Source: Micromonospora ferruginea (GTDB lineage: Bacteria > Actinomycetota > Actinomycetes > Mycobacteriales > Micromonosporaceae). Taken from it: 64,000 nucleotides of DNA. A program made the position numbers and the translations under genes. Location of the stretch: NCBI RefSeq assembly GCF_013694245.2, contig NZ_CP059322.2, forward strand, positions 5,029,001 through 5,093,000, written 5' to 3'. The notes beneath the pieces were generated by a model. It saw only the letters and a program-made list of their open reading frames with translations. It did no database searches and had not been told where the DNA came from. Each line of letters opens with the position of its first letter. Position 1 is the stretch's first letter. Below are positions 43,052-51,534 of this stretch, piece after piece.

Positions 43052-44224
43052 TCAGACGGCCGACTTCTCGTCGCCCGGGGTCACCAGGACCACGCGACGA
43101 CGGCGGGCGGCCATGAACAGCGCGCCACCGGCGGCCAGCACGGCGACGCCGACGCCGCCGAGCAGGCCGGCCTGCGGGCCGGTGACCGGCAGGCCACCGT
43201 CGTCGTCACCCTCGCCGCCACCGGAACCGCCGGCGGCGGCGGCGACCACGACAGCGTACGCGTCGGTGTTGTCGGTGGCGTCGACCTCGACGGGCGCGGC
43301 GGCCTCGGCGTTCGCCGGGAGGGCGCTGCGGCCGGCGGCGCGGGCGGTGAGCGACTGGGTGCCCAGCGCCTCGACGGTGACCTTGCCGCCGCTCAGGCTG
43401 CCGGCCTTGACGTCCTTGCCGACGGTGAGCAGGTGGTAGGCGCGGAGACCGGCGATCGGCTCGTCACCCGGCTTGTCCTTCGACTCCGGGATCAGGTCCA
43501 GGCTCGCGTAGGTGCAGACCCGGGAGGACTTGGCGGCGTCGTCCACGCAGCCCTCCTCGGCCTCGGCGAACGTGACGCCCTTGGGCAGCTTGACCGAGAT
43601 CTTCAGGCCGGCCGCGGTGGCGTCGCCCTGGTTCCAGGTGCTGTAGATGAGCTGGGCGGTCTCACCGGCGTGCAGGTCACCCACCACGGAGATCTTGTTG
43701 CCCTCGACCTTGACGGCCTTGTCCACGTCGGACGCGACCACGGTCAGGTCCGGGCCGGTGCCCTCGACGTTGACCTTGACGGTCACCTCGTTGTTGGACT
43801 CGTCCGGGTCCGGGCCGTCGTGCAGGATGATGGCGCTGATCTCGCCGGCGTCGCCGACCCCGGCGCCCTTGCGCTTCAGCGGGAAACCCCAGTCGACGTC
43901 CGCGCCGGCCTTCAGGGTGTCGCCCTGGATGCCGCAGAGGATGATGCCGTCCTCGCGCTTGTTGCAGCCGGACTCGTCAATGTCCACCTTGCTGGTGTCG
44001 AGCTTGCTGATGTCCAGGCCGACCAGGATGCCCTTGGCGTCCACCTTGCTCTTGTTGAGCAGGGAGACGCTCGCGGTCTTGCCCGGCGCGCCCACGGCGA
44101 TCGTGGTGCCGGTGGCCTCGATGGCCAGGTCGGCCGAGGCCGGCTCGGCCATCGCCGGCGCGGCGAAGAGGCCGGCGGCGAGGACGCCGGTGGCACCGGC
44201 GAGCACGCGACTACGGATAAGCAT
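43052..44224 (-). CDS. LPxTG-anchored secreted surface protein (paralogue)
   Basis: 390 aa from ATG 44224. Signal peptide ending at AMA (near residue 26), beta-sandwich repeats with Cys pairs (ESGCNKREDGIILCG; EEGCVDDAAKSSRVCTY), LPVTG at 345-349, a membrane helix, RRRR and a 13-residue acidic tail like that of its paralogue. The two proteins share layout, the GVTFAE-EGC motif and the 46-residue C-terminal sorting region, so they arose by duplication. Each has its own terminator, so they are separately transcribed. Confidence 0.85.
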   Translation of the reverse strand: MLIRSRVLAGATGVLAAGLFAAPAMAEPASADLAIEATGTTIAVGAPGKTASVSLLNKSKVDAKGILVGLDISKLDTSKVDIDESGCNKREDGIILCGIQGDTLKAGADVDWGFPLKRKGAGVGDAGEISAIILHDGPDPDESNNEVTVKVNVEGTGPDLTVVASDVDKAVKVEGNKISVVGDLHAGETAQLIYSTWNQGDATAAGLKISVKLPKGVTFAEAEEGCVDDAAKSSRVCTYASLDLIPESKDKPGDEPIAGLRAYHLLTVGKDVKAGSLSGGKVTVEALGTQSLTARAAGRSALPANAEAAAPVEVDATDNTDAYAVVVAAAAGGSGGGEGDDDGGLPVTGPQAGLLGGVGVAVLAAGGALFMAARRRRVVLVTPGDEKSAV

Positions 44225-44504
44225 GGAAGTGGATCCCCCCGTGGGGTGCAGGAAAGGGTACGGGCGGGGACATTAGCGGTCTGCGATCTTCCCCGCCATC
44301 CCGCTCGACGGACGTTCACGACCTGCACACCTAAGGATCGCTTAATGGCGGTCCGAATTGATCGCTCTTGCTCCCCTGCGCCCCGACCGGCGGCCGGACG
44401 ACCAGCCTGCCGGAAGCACCCTTTCGCTCAGCAACCATCGGCCGTTCGACCGAACGCCGACGCGCGCCGGCCGTCACCGACCGTGCGGGCACCCACGCGA
44501 GCGG

Positions 44505-45695
44505 TCAGTTCACCTCGACCAACGGCAGCGACCGGCCGGCGCCGCCGCCCGGCAGGGCGATCGACGAGAAGTGCGAGACCACCCGGTCGTCGCTCGGGTC
44601 GTCGGCGGGCGTGTGGTGCACCGCGAGCCGGTGGTAGAGCGTGTCCCGCTGGGCCGGGATCCGGTCCGCCGAGCGGATCATGCCGATCAGCTCGTGCAGG
44701 TTGGACCGGTGCCGGGCGCCGGCCGAGGAGATGACGTTCTCCTCCAGCATGATCGAGCCGAGGTCGTCCACGCCCATGTGCAGGGCGAGCTGCCCGACGT
44801 CCTTGCCCGTGGTCAGCCAGGACGCCTGCAGGTGCGGCACCGTCTCGAAGAAGAGCCGGGCCACCGCGATCAGGCGCAGGTATTCCAGCGCGGTGGCCTG
44901 GGTGCGGCCCTTCAGGTGGTTGTTCTCCGGCTGGTAGGTCCACGGGATGAAGGCCCGGAAGCCGCCGGTGCGGTCCTGCACGTCCCGGATCATCCGCAGG
45001 TGCTCGATCCGCTCCGCGTTGGTCTCGCCGGTGCCCATCATCATGGTCGCGGTCGACTCCAGGCCCTGCCGGTGCGCCAACTCCATCACCTCGAGCCAGC
45101 GCGCGCCGGACTCCTTCAGCGGTGCGATGGCCTTGCGCGGCCGGTCCGGCAGCATCTCGGCCCCGGCGCCGGCGATCGAGTCCAGGCCGGCGGCCTTGAT
45201 CCGGGCGATGGCCTCGTCGAGGCTCACGCCGGAGACCTTCGCCATGTGCAGGATCTCGCTCGGGCCGATCGAGTGGATGGCGAGCTGCGGGTAGGCCTGC
45301 TTGACCGAGGAGAACAGCTCCTCGTAGTAGTCGACGCCGTAGTCCGGGTGGTGCCCGCCCTGGAGCATCACCTGGGTGGCGCCCAGCTCGACCGCCTCGC
45401 CGCAACGGCGCAGGATCTCCTCGGTCGGGTGGGTCCAGCCCTCGGCGTGCTTGGGGGCCCGGTAGAACGCGCAGAACTTGCACGCCGTCACGCAGACGTT
45501 CGTGTAGTTGATGTTGCGGTCGATCAGGTACGTAACGATGTTGTCCGGGTAGCGGCGCCGCCGGACCGCGTCGGCCGCCTCGCCCAACGCGTGGAAGGGC
45601 GCCTCGGTGTAGAGCAGCAGGGCCTCCTCGGGCGTGATCCGCCCGCCGTCCGCGCCACGCTGCAGGATGTCGTCGATCTCCCGGCTCACCGTCAC
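44505..45695 (-). CDS. mqnC: Cyclic dehypoxanthinyl futalosine synthase (radical SAM)
   Basis: 396 aa from the GTG at 45695; a GTG two codons later (45689) has better spacing to GGGG and is possible. Radical-SAM cluster motif C68-x3-C72-x2-C75 (CVTACKFC) in NINYTNVCVTACKFCAFY, plus LGATQVMLQGGHHPDYG and FIPWTYQPENNHL, match MqnC. It cyclises dehypoxanthine futalosine in the futalosine route to menaquinone. With mqnA 7 kb away it shows that this organism uses the futalosine pathway rather than the classical MenFDHCEB one. Confidence 0.93.
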   Translation of the reverse strand: MTVSREIDDILQRGADGGRITPEEALLLYTEAPFHALGEAADAVRRRRYPDNIVTYLIDRNINYTNVCVTACKFCAFYRAPKHAEGWTHPTEEILRRCGEAVELGATQVMLQGGHHPDYGVDYYEELFSSVKQAYPQLAIHSIGPSEILHMAKVSGVSLDEAIARIKAAGLDSIAGAGAEMLPDRPRKAIAPLKESGARWLEVMELAHRQGLESTATMMMGTGETNAERIEHLRMIRDVQDRTGGFRAFIPWTYQPENNHLKGRTQATALEYLRLIAVARLFFETVPHLQASWLTTGKDVGQLALHMGVDDLGSIMLEENVISSAGARHRSNLHELIGMIRSADRIPAQRDTLYHRLAVHHTPADDPSDDRVVSHFSSIALPGGGAGRSLPLVEVN

Positions 45696-45772
45696 GTCCC
45701 CGAGCCTACGTCGCGCCCTCGACGGCGGACACGCCCCTCCTCGGCCAGGTGACGAGAACCCCAGTCGCCGGG

Positions 45773-46183
45773 TCAGGCCATCCCGGGGCTCGCCACCGGC
45801 AACCCCACCGCCTTGGCCGCCTCCAGCAGCCGCCGGTCGTAGGTCAGGAAGGCCACGAACTCGGTGGCCGCCTGGCGGGCCAGGATCTCCGCGGTGGCGA
45901 GGTGGATCGCGTCGAGACTGCGCAGCATCGGCTCCGGATAGGCGCCCGCAGTTGCCCGGACCGCGGCGTCGATCTCCACCCGGTAGAGGCGGCCCAACAC
46001 CGACGGGACACCGACCAGCGCCTGCGGCGCAGCGCGGCGCAGCGCTCGCGGCACCTCCACCTCGACCAGGACCGACGAGACCAGGGCCGTGCCGGCACGG
46101 TCGTTCAACCAGCCAAGCAGTTCTGGGGTCTCCTCCTCCCGCCGGAGCATCTTGATGACCGCCGCCGAGTCGAGGTAGATCAC
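45773..46183 (-). CDS. vapC: VapC-type PIN-domain ribonuclease toxin
   Basis: 136 aa from a GTG at 46183 that overlaps the antitoxin stop by 4 bases. PIN-domain acidic residues are all in place: D5 (MIYLDSAAVIK), E41 or E43 (VLVEVEVPRAL), D91 (RSLDAIHLATA) and D116 (TYDRRLLEAA). VapC toxins cleave RNA, often tRNA, and are held inactive by the cognate antitoxin. The gene order antitoxin-toxin, coupling and the upstream palindrome support an intact type II module. Confidence 0.92.
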   Translation of the reverse strand: MIYLDSAAVIKMLRREEETPELLGWLNDRAGTALVSSVLVEVEVPRALRRAAPQALVGVPSVLGRLYRVEIDAAVRATAGAYPEPMLRSLDAIHLATAEILARQAATEFVAFLTYDRRLLEAAKAVGLPVASPGMA

Positions 46184-46458
46184 CAGCGCTCCTCGTCACG
46201 CGCCTCGACCAGGGCCGCCGCGACGTCCACCGTGGGATCGCCGAGCACCGGCGGCATCGGCACCGGCCCGGCCGCGGTCGGTGCCGTCGCCCGGCCTTCG
46301 GCCACCAGTCGTCCGAGCAGGGCGTCGCCGGCCAGCACCGGGACGAGACGGGCGATCGGCTCCCCCCGGTCGGTCACCTCGACCGTCTCGCCCGCGCGCA
46401 CCCGGGCCAACACCCGGCTGGTGTGTTGGTTCAGCTCCCGAACAGCGATCCGCTCCAT
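46180..46458 (-). CDS. vapB: Phd/YefM-type antitoxin of vapBC module
   Basis: 92 aa from ATG 46458. The N-terminal DNA-binding fold ERIAVRELNQHTSRVLARVR, then GETVEVTDRGEPIARLVPV, is characteristic of Phd/YefM antitoxins. The Pro-rich middle and acidic C-terminus (VDVAAALVEARDEERW) should wrap the toxin. The palindrome at 46468-46488, 9 bases before the start codon, is the likely autoregulatory site. Confidence 0.92.
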   Translation of the reverse strand: MERIAVRELNQHTSRVLARVRAGETVEVTDRGEPIARLVPVLAGDALLGRLVAEGRATAPTAAGPVPMPPVLGDPTVDVAAALVEARDEERW

Positions 46459-46467
46459 GCGACCAAG

Positions 46468-46488
46468 TGTAGAACGTCGCGTTCTACA
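46468..46488. promoter_or_regulatory. Perfect palindromic operator of vapBC
   Basis: TGTAGAACG (46468-46476) and CGTTCTACA (46480-46488) are perfect 9-bp arms around TCG, ending 9 bases upstream of the vapB start codon and adjacent to the paaE stop codon (46491). Phd-family antitoxins repress their own promoters at such short palindromes, so this is a strong operator candidate overlapping the core promoter or leader. Confidence 0.75.
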
Positions 46489-46490
46489 TG

Positions 46491-47618
46491 TCACGCGTCG
46501 TAGTCGACCGTCAGCCTGTCGGTGATCGGGCTGGACTGGCAGGTCAGCACGTATCCGGCGGCCACCTCGTCCGGCTCCAGCGCGTAGTTGCGGGCCATCG
46601 TCACCTCGCCCTCCACCACCCGGGCCCGGCAGGTCGAGCAGACCCCGCCCTTGCAGGCGTACGGCAGCTCGCTCCGCACCCGCAGCGCCGCGTCCAGCAC
46701 CCGCTCGTCCCGGCCCATGGTGAAACTCGACGAACGCCCGTCCAGCACGAGCGTCACCTCGGTGCCGGACCCGTCACCGGTCCGCTCGACCGGGCGGCGC
46801 GCCGGCTCCGCCGCGGAGTCCACGTGGAACAGTTCGGTGTGCACCGCCTTGTCGGGCAGACCGCGCGCGGCCAGCACCGCCTTGGCGTCCTCCACCATGC
46901 CGTACGGGCCGCAGAGGAACCACTCCTCGATCTCGTCGCCCGGCACCACGGTGTCGAGCAGCCGGGTCAGCCGGTCCGCGTCGATCCGCCCGGAGAGCAG
47001 CGGTGACTCGCCCATCTCGCGGGAGAGCACGTGCACCAGGTGCAGCCGGGTCGGATAGCGGTCCTTCAGGTCGGCCAACTCCTCGGCGAACATCACCGTG
47101 TTCGCCGTGCGGTTGCCGTACACCAGGGTGAACGTGCTGGCCGGCTCGACGGCCAGCGCGGTCGCGGCCAGGCCGAGCACCGGCGTGATGCCGGAGCCGG
47201 CGACCACCGCGCCGTACCGGCGGACCCGGTCCGGGGCGAACGCGGACGTGAAGTGCCCCAGCGGCGGCAGCACCTCGACGGTGTCGCCGCCACGCAGCGC
47301 GCCGCAGGCGTACGCGGAGAACGCGCCGCCCGGAACCTCGCGCACCCCGATCCGCAACCGGCCGTGCCGGGCCAGCTCGTCAGGCGTGGAGCTGATCGAG
47401 TACGAGCGCCGCGCCTCGTCGGCCTCCGGGTCGTCCGCGACCGCCGGACGGCGGACCGTGAGGTGCTGCCCGGCCCGGAACGCGAACGTCTCCCGCAACT
47501 CCTCGGGCACCGCGAAGGTGATCGACACCGAGTCGTCGGTGAGCCGGTCGACGGCGGCGACGGGCAGCGGGTGGAAGACCGGCCGGCGGCGCACCGGACG
47601 GGTGATGGTGACAGTCAC
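46491..47618 (-). CDS. paaE: Phenylacetyl-CoA epoxidase reductase subunit
   Basis: 375 aa from a GTG that overlaps the paaD stop by 4 bases. N-terminal FAD/NAD(P)H-binding ferredoxin reductase (RRSYSISS, VVAGSGITPVLGL, WFLCGPYGMVEDA) and C-terminal plant-type 2Fe-2S ferredoxin (CKGGVCSTCRARV, with a fourth Cys in VLTCQSSP). It supplies electrons from NADPH to the PaaAC oxygenase. Last gene of the paaABCDE operon. Confidence 0.95.
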   Translation of the reverse strand: MTVTITRPVRRRPVFHPLPVAAVDRLTDDSVSITFAVPEELRETFAFRAGQHLTVRRPAVADDPEADEARRSYSISSTPDELARHGRLRIGVREVPGGAFSAYACGALRGGDTVEVLPPLGHFTSAFAPDRVRRYGAVVAGSGITPVLGLAATALAVEPASTFTLVYGNRTANTVMFAEELADLKDRYPTRLHLVHVLSREMGESPLLSGRIDADRLTRLLDTVVPGDEIEEWFLCGPYGMVEDAKAVLAARGLPDKAVHTELFHVDSAAEPARRPVERTGDGSGTEVTLVLDGRSSSFTMGRDERVLDAALRVRSELPYACKGGVCSTCRARVVEGEVTMARNYALEPDEVAAGYVLTCQSSPITDRLTVDYDA

Positions 47619-48103
47619 AGCGCCTTCAGGTGGTCGAAGGGTTCGGAGCAGGAACGGCAGCGCCACAGCGCCTTGCAGGCGGTGGAGCCGAACCGGCTGA
47701 CCTGCGTGGTCTCCGGCGACCCGCAGCGCGGGCAGCGGACCGCCAGGGTCAGCGGGACCACCGTGTCGTCGCCGCGCGGGACGGGCGGCGCGATGCCGGC
47801 GGCGGCCAGCTTGGCCCGGCCCGTGTCGGAGATCCAGTCGGTGCTCCAGGCCGGGTGGTAGACCGTGCGGACCTCGGCGTCCGGGTGCCCGGCGGCGGCG
47901 AGCGCGCGGCGGATGTCCGCGCGGATCACGTCCATCGCCGGGCAGCCGGTGTAGGTGGGGGTGATGGTCACGACCACCCGGCCGGTGTCCGGCTCCCGCT
48001 CGACCTCGCGCAGGATGCCCAGCTCGTCGATGGTGATCACCCGGAGCTCCGGGTCCACCACCGCCGCTACGGCCGTCCTCGGGTCGGTCACCGTGGTCAC
48101 CAT
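47615..48103 (-). CDS. paaD: Phenylacetate degradation protein PaaD (Fe-S assembly type)
   Basis: 162 aa. N-terminal MIP18/SufT-like domain (VVDPELRVITIDELGILREV, TPTYTGCPAMDVI) and a C-terminal zinc-ribbon-like part (RCPRCGS, CRSC). PaaD is required for full activity of the epoxidase, probably in iron-sulphur or diiron maturation. 7-base overlap with paaC and 4-base overlap with paaE. Confidence 0.93.
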   Translation of the reverse strand: MVTTVTDPRTAVAAVVDPELRVITIDELGILREVEREPDTGRVVVTITPTYTGCPAMDVIRADIRRALAAAGHPDAEVRTVYHPAWSTDWISDTGRAKLAAAGIAPPVPRGDDTVVPLTLAVRCPRCGSPETTQVSRFGSTACKALWRCRSCSEPFDHLKAL

Positions 48104-48822
48104 CTCGCCCCCGGGTGGGCACGGTGCAGCACCTGCATCTCGGCCAGCAGGTAGGAGAGGTGCTCGGTGTGCACGCCGTCCCGGCCGCCGCCCGGCGCCC
48201 AGCTCGTCTCCGGGCGGGTCAGCGTCGCCTCGTCCAGCACCGCGGCCACGGTGGCGTCGACGTCGGCCCGCAGGGTGGCCGGGTCGACGGGCGCCCCCGG
48301 GGCCGGGACGAACAGCTCGTGGACGTACGGCCAGACCTGGTCGACCGCGTCCTGCGCGCGGCGGTGCGACTCGTCGGTGCCGTCGCCGAGGCGCTTCATC
48401 CAGAGCGAGGCGTGGTCCAGGTGGTACGCCGACTCCTTGCGCGCCTTCGCGCCGATGGCGGCCAGCCGCTCATCGGCGCAGCCGGCCAGCGCGGTGTAGA
48501 GCGGCAGTTGCCAGGCGGCCAGGAAGAACAGCTTCGCCACGGTCACCGCGAAGTCGCCGTTGGGCAGCTCGACCAGCAGGCAGTTGCGGAACTCCCGGTC
48601 GCCGCGCAGGTAGGCCAGCGCGTCCTCGTCCCGGCCCGCGCCCTCCAGCTCACCCGCGTACGTGAGCAGGAGCCGGGCTGCGCCGAGCTGGTCGAGGGCG
48701 ATGTTGGCCAGCGCGATGTCCTCCTCCATCTCCGGCGCGCGGGTGGTCCACTCGCCGAGCCGCTGCGCCGCGATCAGCGCGTCGTCGCCGAGGCCGAGCG
48801 TGAAGTCGAAGACCGTCGTCAC
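48097..48822 (-). CDS. paaC: Phenylacetyl-CoA epoxidase structural subunit
   Basis: 241 aa from a GTG overlapping the paaB stop by 4 bases. Ferritin-like helical bundle (LGDDALIAAQRLGEWTTRAP, EEDIALANIALDQLGAARLL, ARKESAYHLDHASLWMKRLG). PaaC lacks a functional diiron site in this family and stabilises PaaA. Co-operonic with the other epoxidase subunits. Confidence 0.95.
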   Translation of the reverse strand: MTTVFDFTLGLGDDALIAAQRLGEWTTRAPEMEEDIALANIALDQLGAARLLLTYAGELEGAGRDEDALAYLRGDREFRNCLLVELPNGDFAVTVAKLFFLAAWQLPLYTALAGCADERLAAIGAKARKESAYHLDHASLWMKRLGDGTDESHRRAQDAVDQVWPYVHELFVPAPGAPVDPATLRADVDATVAAVLDEATLTRPETSWAPGGGRDGVHTEHLSYLLAEMQVLHRAHPGARW

Positions 48823-49106
48823 AGGTGCGACACCCCGTCCGGGACCTCGTAGAACGTCGGGTGGCGGTAGACCTTGTCGGCCGCCGGGTCGAAGAAGGCG
48901 TCCTTCTCGTCCGGGCTGGACGCGGTGATCGCGCTCGCCGGCACCACCCAGATGGAGACGCCCTCCTGGCGACGGGTGTAGAGGTCGCGCGCGTTGCGCA
49001 GCGCCAGCTCGGCGTCGGGCGCGTGCAGGCTGCCGACGTGGGTGTGCGACAGGCCGCGCCGGGCCCGCACGAAGACCTCCCACAGGGGTGAGGACTGACT
49101 ACTCAT
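48819..49106 (-). CDS. paaB: Phenylacetyl-CoA epoxidase subunit B
   Basis: 95 aa from ATG 49106, 4-base overlaps on both sides. The PaaB signature is clear (PLWEVFVRARRGLSHTHVGS, YTRRQEGVSIWVVPASAI). It bridges PaaAC dimers in the multicomponent monooxygenase. Length is normal for the family. Confidence 0.95.
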   Translation of the reverse strand: MSSQSSPLWEVFVRARRGLSHTHVGSLHAPDAELALRNARDLYTRRQEGVSIWVVPASAITASSPDEKDAFFDPAADKVYRHPTFYEVPDGVSHL

Positions 49107-50170
49107 GCCGCCACCGCTTCCTTCTGCTCCGCCCGCTTGGCGGCGTACGCCGTAGCGGCCTCCCGTACCCATGCGCCGTCGGCGTGGGCCCGCTGCCGGT
49201 GCGCCATCCGCTCCCGGTTGCACGGCCCGTTGCCCTTGATCACCCGCATCAGCTCGTCGTAGTCGGGCTGGGTGTAGTCGTACGCCTGACGCTCCTCGTT
49301 GAAGCGCAGGTCCGGGTCGGGGATGGTCAGGCCGAGCACCTCCGCCTGGCCGACGCACATGTCGACGAACCGCTGGCGCAGCTCGTCGTTGGAGAAGCGC
49401 TTGATCTTCCAGGCCATCGACTGCGCGCTGTGTGTGGAGTCGCCGTCCGGCGGGCCGAACATGGCCAGCGACGGATACCACCAGCGGTTGACCGCGTCCT
49501 GGGCCATCGCCTTCTGCGCCTCGGTGCCGTGGGCCAGCGTGTGCAGGATCTCGTAGCCCTGGCGCTGGTGGAACGACTCCTCCTTGCAGACCCGGATCAT
49601 CGCCCGCGCGTACGGGCCGTAGGAGCAGCGGCACAGCGGCACCTGGTTGACGATCGCCGCGCCGTCCACCAGCCAGCCGATCGCGCCCACGTCGGCCCAG
49701 GTCAGGGTCGGGTAGTTGAAGATCGAGCTGTACTTCTGCCGGCCGTTCAGCAGCAGCTCGACCAGCTCGTCGCGGCTGATGCCGAGCGTCTCGGCCGCCG
49801 CGTAGAGGTAGAGCCCGTGACCGGCCTCGTCCTGCACCTTGGCCAGCAGGATGGCCTTGCGCTTGAGGGAGGGCGCCCGGCTGATCCAGTTGCCCTCCGG
49901 CTGCATGCCGATGATCTCGGAGTGGGCGTGCTGGGCGATCTGCCGGATCAGCGTCTTCCGGTACGCCTCCGGCATCCAGTCCCGGGGTTCGATCTTCTGG
50001 TCGGCGTCGATCACGTCGGCGAAGTAGGCCTCGGCGTCCTCGTCCGGCGCCGGACCGCCCCGCCGGGCCCGCGCCGCCGCCTCGCGCAGCGCCGCCTCCG
50101 CGGCTTCCACCTCGCCGAGCAGGCCGCCGCCCGGAGCGTCCTCGGGCGGGGCGAAGTCATTGCCATACAT
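49103..50170 (-). CDS. paaA: Phenylacetyl-CoA epoxidase catalytic subunit
   Basis: 355 aa from ATG 50170. Diiron oxygenase subunit with the carboxylate/His ligand segments QHAHSEIIGMQPEGNW, LAKVQDEAGHGLYLY and KEESFHQRQGYEIL. It forms the ring epoxide of phenylacetyl-CoA, the committed step of aerobic phenylacetate breakdown. No PaaK ligase, isomerase or PaaZ gene is in the window, so the rest of the pathway is elsewhere. No convincing Shine-Dalgarno precedes the ATG. Confidence 0.95.
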   Translation of the reverse strand: MYGNDFAPPEDAPGGGLLGEVEAAEAALREAAARARRGGPAPDEDAEAYFADVIDADQKIEPRDWMPEAYRKTLIRQIAQHAHSEIIGMQPEGNWISRAPSLKRKAILLAKVQDEAGHGLYLYAAAETLGISRDELVELLLNGRQKYSSIFNYPTLTWADVGAIGWLVDGAAIVNQVPLCRCSYGPYARAMIRVCKEESFHQRQGYEILHTLAHGTEAQKAMAQDAVNRWWYPSLAMFGPPDGDSTHSAQSMAWKIKRFSNDELRQRFVDMCVGQAEVLGLTIPDPDLRFNEERQAYDYTQPDYDELMRVIKGNGPCNRERMAHRQRAHADGAWVREAATAYAAKRAEQKEAVAA

Positions 50171-50178
50171 GAAGCCAG

Positions 50179-50217
50179 TGTTACAGCTCGCGCCGGATGA
50201 CACCAGAGGGTGTAACA
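50179..50217. promoter_or_regulatory. Inverted repeat just upstream of paaA
   Basis: TGTTACA (50179-50185) and TGTAACA (50211-50217) form 7-bp arms 25 bases apart, 9 bases upstream of the paaA start. An inner ACACC-AGAG-GGTGT hairpin (50200-50213) overlaps the right arm. It could be a regulator site or a leader structure; the assignment is tentative. Confidence 0.35.
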
Positions 50218-50352
50218 GGATTCCGGTACGACCTTCGGTGATCGGGCCAACGCTCACCGTGGTCGCCTCTGACCTGGGCAAACGCGTGTGACGTCGACCA
50301 CTTGCCGGCCAGAAAACCTCCCAAGGCCCGCATATCCGCTCAATATCCCGCC

Positions 50353-50373
50353 CACCCGGCGAGTCGCCGGGTG
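50353..50373. promoter_or_regulatory. Long palindrome in the paaA/serine hydrolase gap
   Basis: CACCCGGCGA (50353-50362) and TCGCCGGGTG (50364-50373) are perfect 10-bp arms around one G. It lies near the middle of the divergent gap. It may be an operator or a transcription-insulating hairpin. Confidence 0.4.
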
Positions 50374-50541
50374 TCGGGATCTGGCGGTTGGCCGGTCCGG
50401 AAGTAGACTTCCCCCGGCACACCGATCGGCTGCCGTTGATCGCCACCGCTCAGGCCACCGTCCCCCGGCCTTGTGGCGATCGGGCCGAACACATGCGCAA
50501 GCGCCGGTCCCCCCGGCCAGACATCTGGAGTTCACCCACTC

Positions 50542-51534
50542 ATGCGACCTCGCGTGACCATGGTGCTCGCCGTCGTGGCGGTCCTCGTCGGCGGCGGCTT
50601 GCTGGTGCCCGCCGCGTACGCGAAGCTCTCCGGCGGAGACGGCCTGAGCACCCTCGGCGGCGTCGGTGCCGGCGCCGAGCAGGTGCCGGCGCCCAGCCCC
50701 ACCGCGCCGCCACCCCCGACGCTCGCCGACGCCCCGGTCTCGGTGAACTTCAAGGGCCAGTTCTTCTCCTGGGCCCTGATGGACCGGAAGACCGGCGCCG
50801 TCACCGGCGCGAAGAACATGAGCCAGACCAGCTCCACCGAGTCGATGCTCAAGACCTGGATCGTCTCGGACTACCTGCGCCAGCTCGGCGACGAGGAGCC
50901 GACCGCCGCGTTGAAGAAGGCGGCGAGCGTGGCCATCCGGGACAGCAACGACGACGGCGCCAACCGGGTCTACCGCGAGGCTGGCGGGTCCTACAAGCCG
51001 CTCCCGGGCAACAAGCTGAACCCGGTGCTCCAGCGCGCCGTCAAGATCTGCGGCCTCACCGACACGAAGGCCGGCACCGTGCCCGCGTACCTGGGCTGGT
51101 GGAGCTTCACCCAGATGTCCCCCCGGGACGCGGTCCGGCTCGGCGACTGCATCGCCGACGGCAAGGCCGCCGGGCCGAAGTGGACGAAGTGGGTCCTCGA
51201 CGAGATGGCCAACGTCCGGGGCAGCATCAAGAGCCAGCAGGCGAAGTCCGGCGGCGGCAAGTGGGGCATCGTCGACGGCCTGCCCGCCTCGATCAGGTCC
51301 CAGGGCCCGGTGAGCATCAAGAACGGCTGGACCCAACTCGTGTACGACGGCAACTGGCACGTCAACTGCCTCGCCGTCACCGACAAGTGGAGCCTCGCGG
51401 TGATGATGCGCTACCCCGGCAGCGCCGGCCTGTCCTACGGGTCGAAGGTCTGCGCCAGCGTCGCCACGCAGCTCGTCACCCCGCAGCCCGGCGCCGCCCT
51501 CAAGGTGCCGCAGCAGCCGGTCGGGAAGCTCTGA
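50542..51534 (+). CDS. Secreted class A beta-lactamase-fold serine hydrolase (first of pair)
   Basis: 330 aa from ATG 50542. Signal sequence or N-terminal anchor (VTMVLAVVAVLVGGGLLVPA), a Pro-rich linker, then a penicillin-recognising fold with S101-M-L-K104 (SxxK), S135-N-D in RDSNDDGAN (SDN-like) and K260-N-G (KTG-like). No Glu166-type omega loop is obvious, so true beta-lactamase activity is doubtful; a role in wall peptide processing or as a beta-lactam sensor is as likely. Four Cys in the domain match those in the next gene. The stop overlaps the next start (TGATG). Confidence 0.85.
   Translation: MRPRVTMVLAVVAVLVGGGLLVPAAYAKLSGGDGLSTLGGVGAGAEQVPAPSPTAPPPPTLADAPVSVNFKGQFFSWALMDRKTGAVTGAKNMSQTSSTESMLKTWIVSDYLRQLGDEEPTAALKKAASVAIRDSNDDGANRVYREAGGSYKPLPGNKLNPVLQRAVKICGLTDTKAGTVPAYLGWWSFTQMSPRDAVRLGDCIADGKAAGPKWTKWVLDEMANVRGSIKSQQAKSGGGKWGIVDGLPASIRSQGPVSIKNGWTQLVYDGNWHVNCLAVTDKWSLAVMMRYPGSAGLSYGSKVCASVATQLVTPQPGAALKVPQQPVGKL

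Larger units (their letters stand above)
50171..50541. other. Divergent intergenic region between paaA and serine hydrolase gene
   Basis: 371 bp without a supported gene. It holds two inverted repeats (50179-50217 and 50353-50373, listed separately) and must carry the promoters of the paa operon and of the serine hydrolase pair. Frames that cross it have no recognisable protein similarity and only shadow the genes on either side. Confidence 0.7.

Noticed and set aside
50254..51360. Minus-strand 368-aa frame across the serine hydrolase gene
   Set aside because: Antisense shadow of the plus-strand gene, with no recognisable domain; the plus-strand protein has signal, SxxK, SDN-like and KNG motifs.
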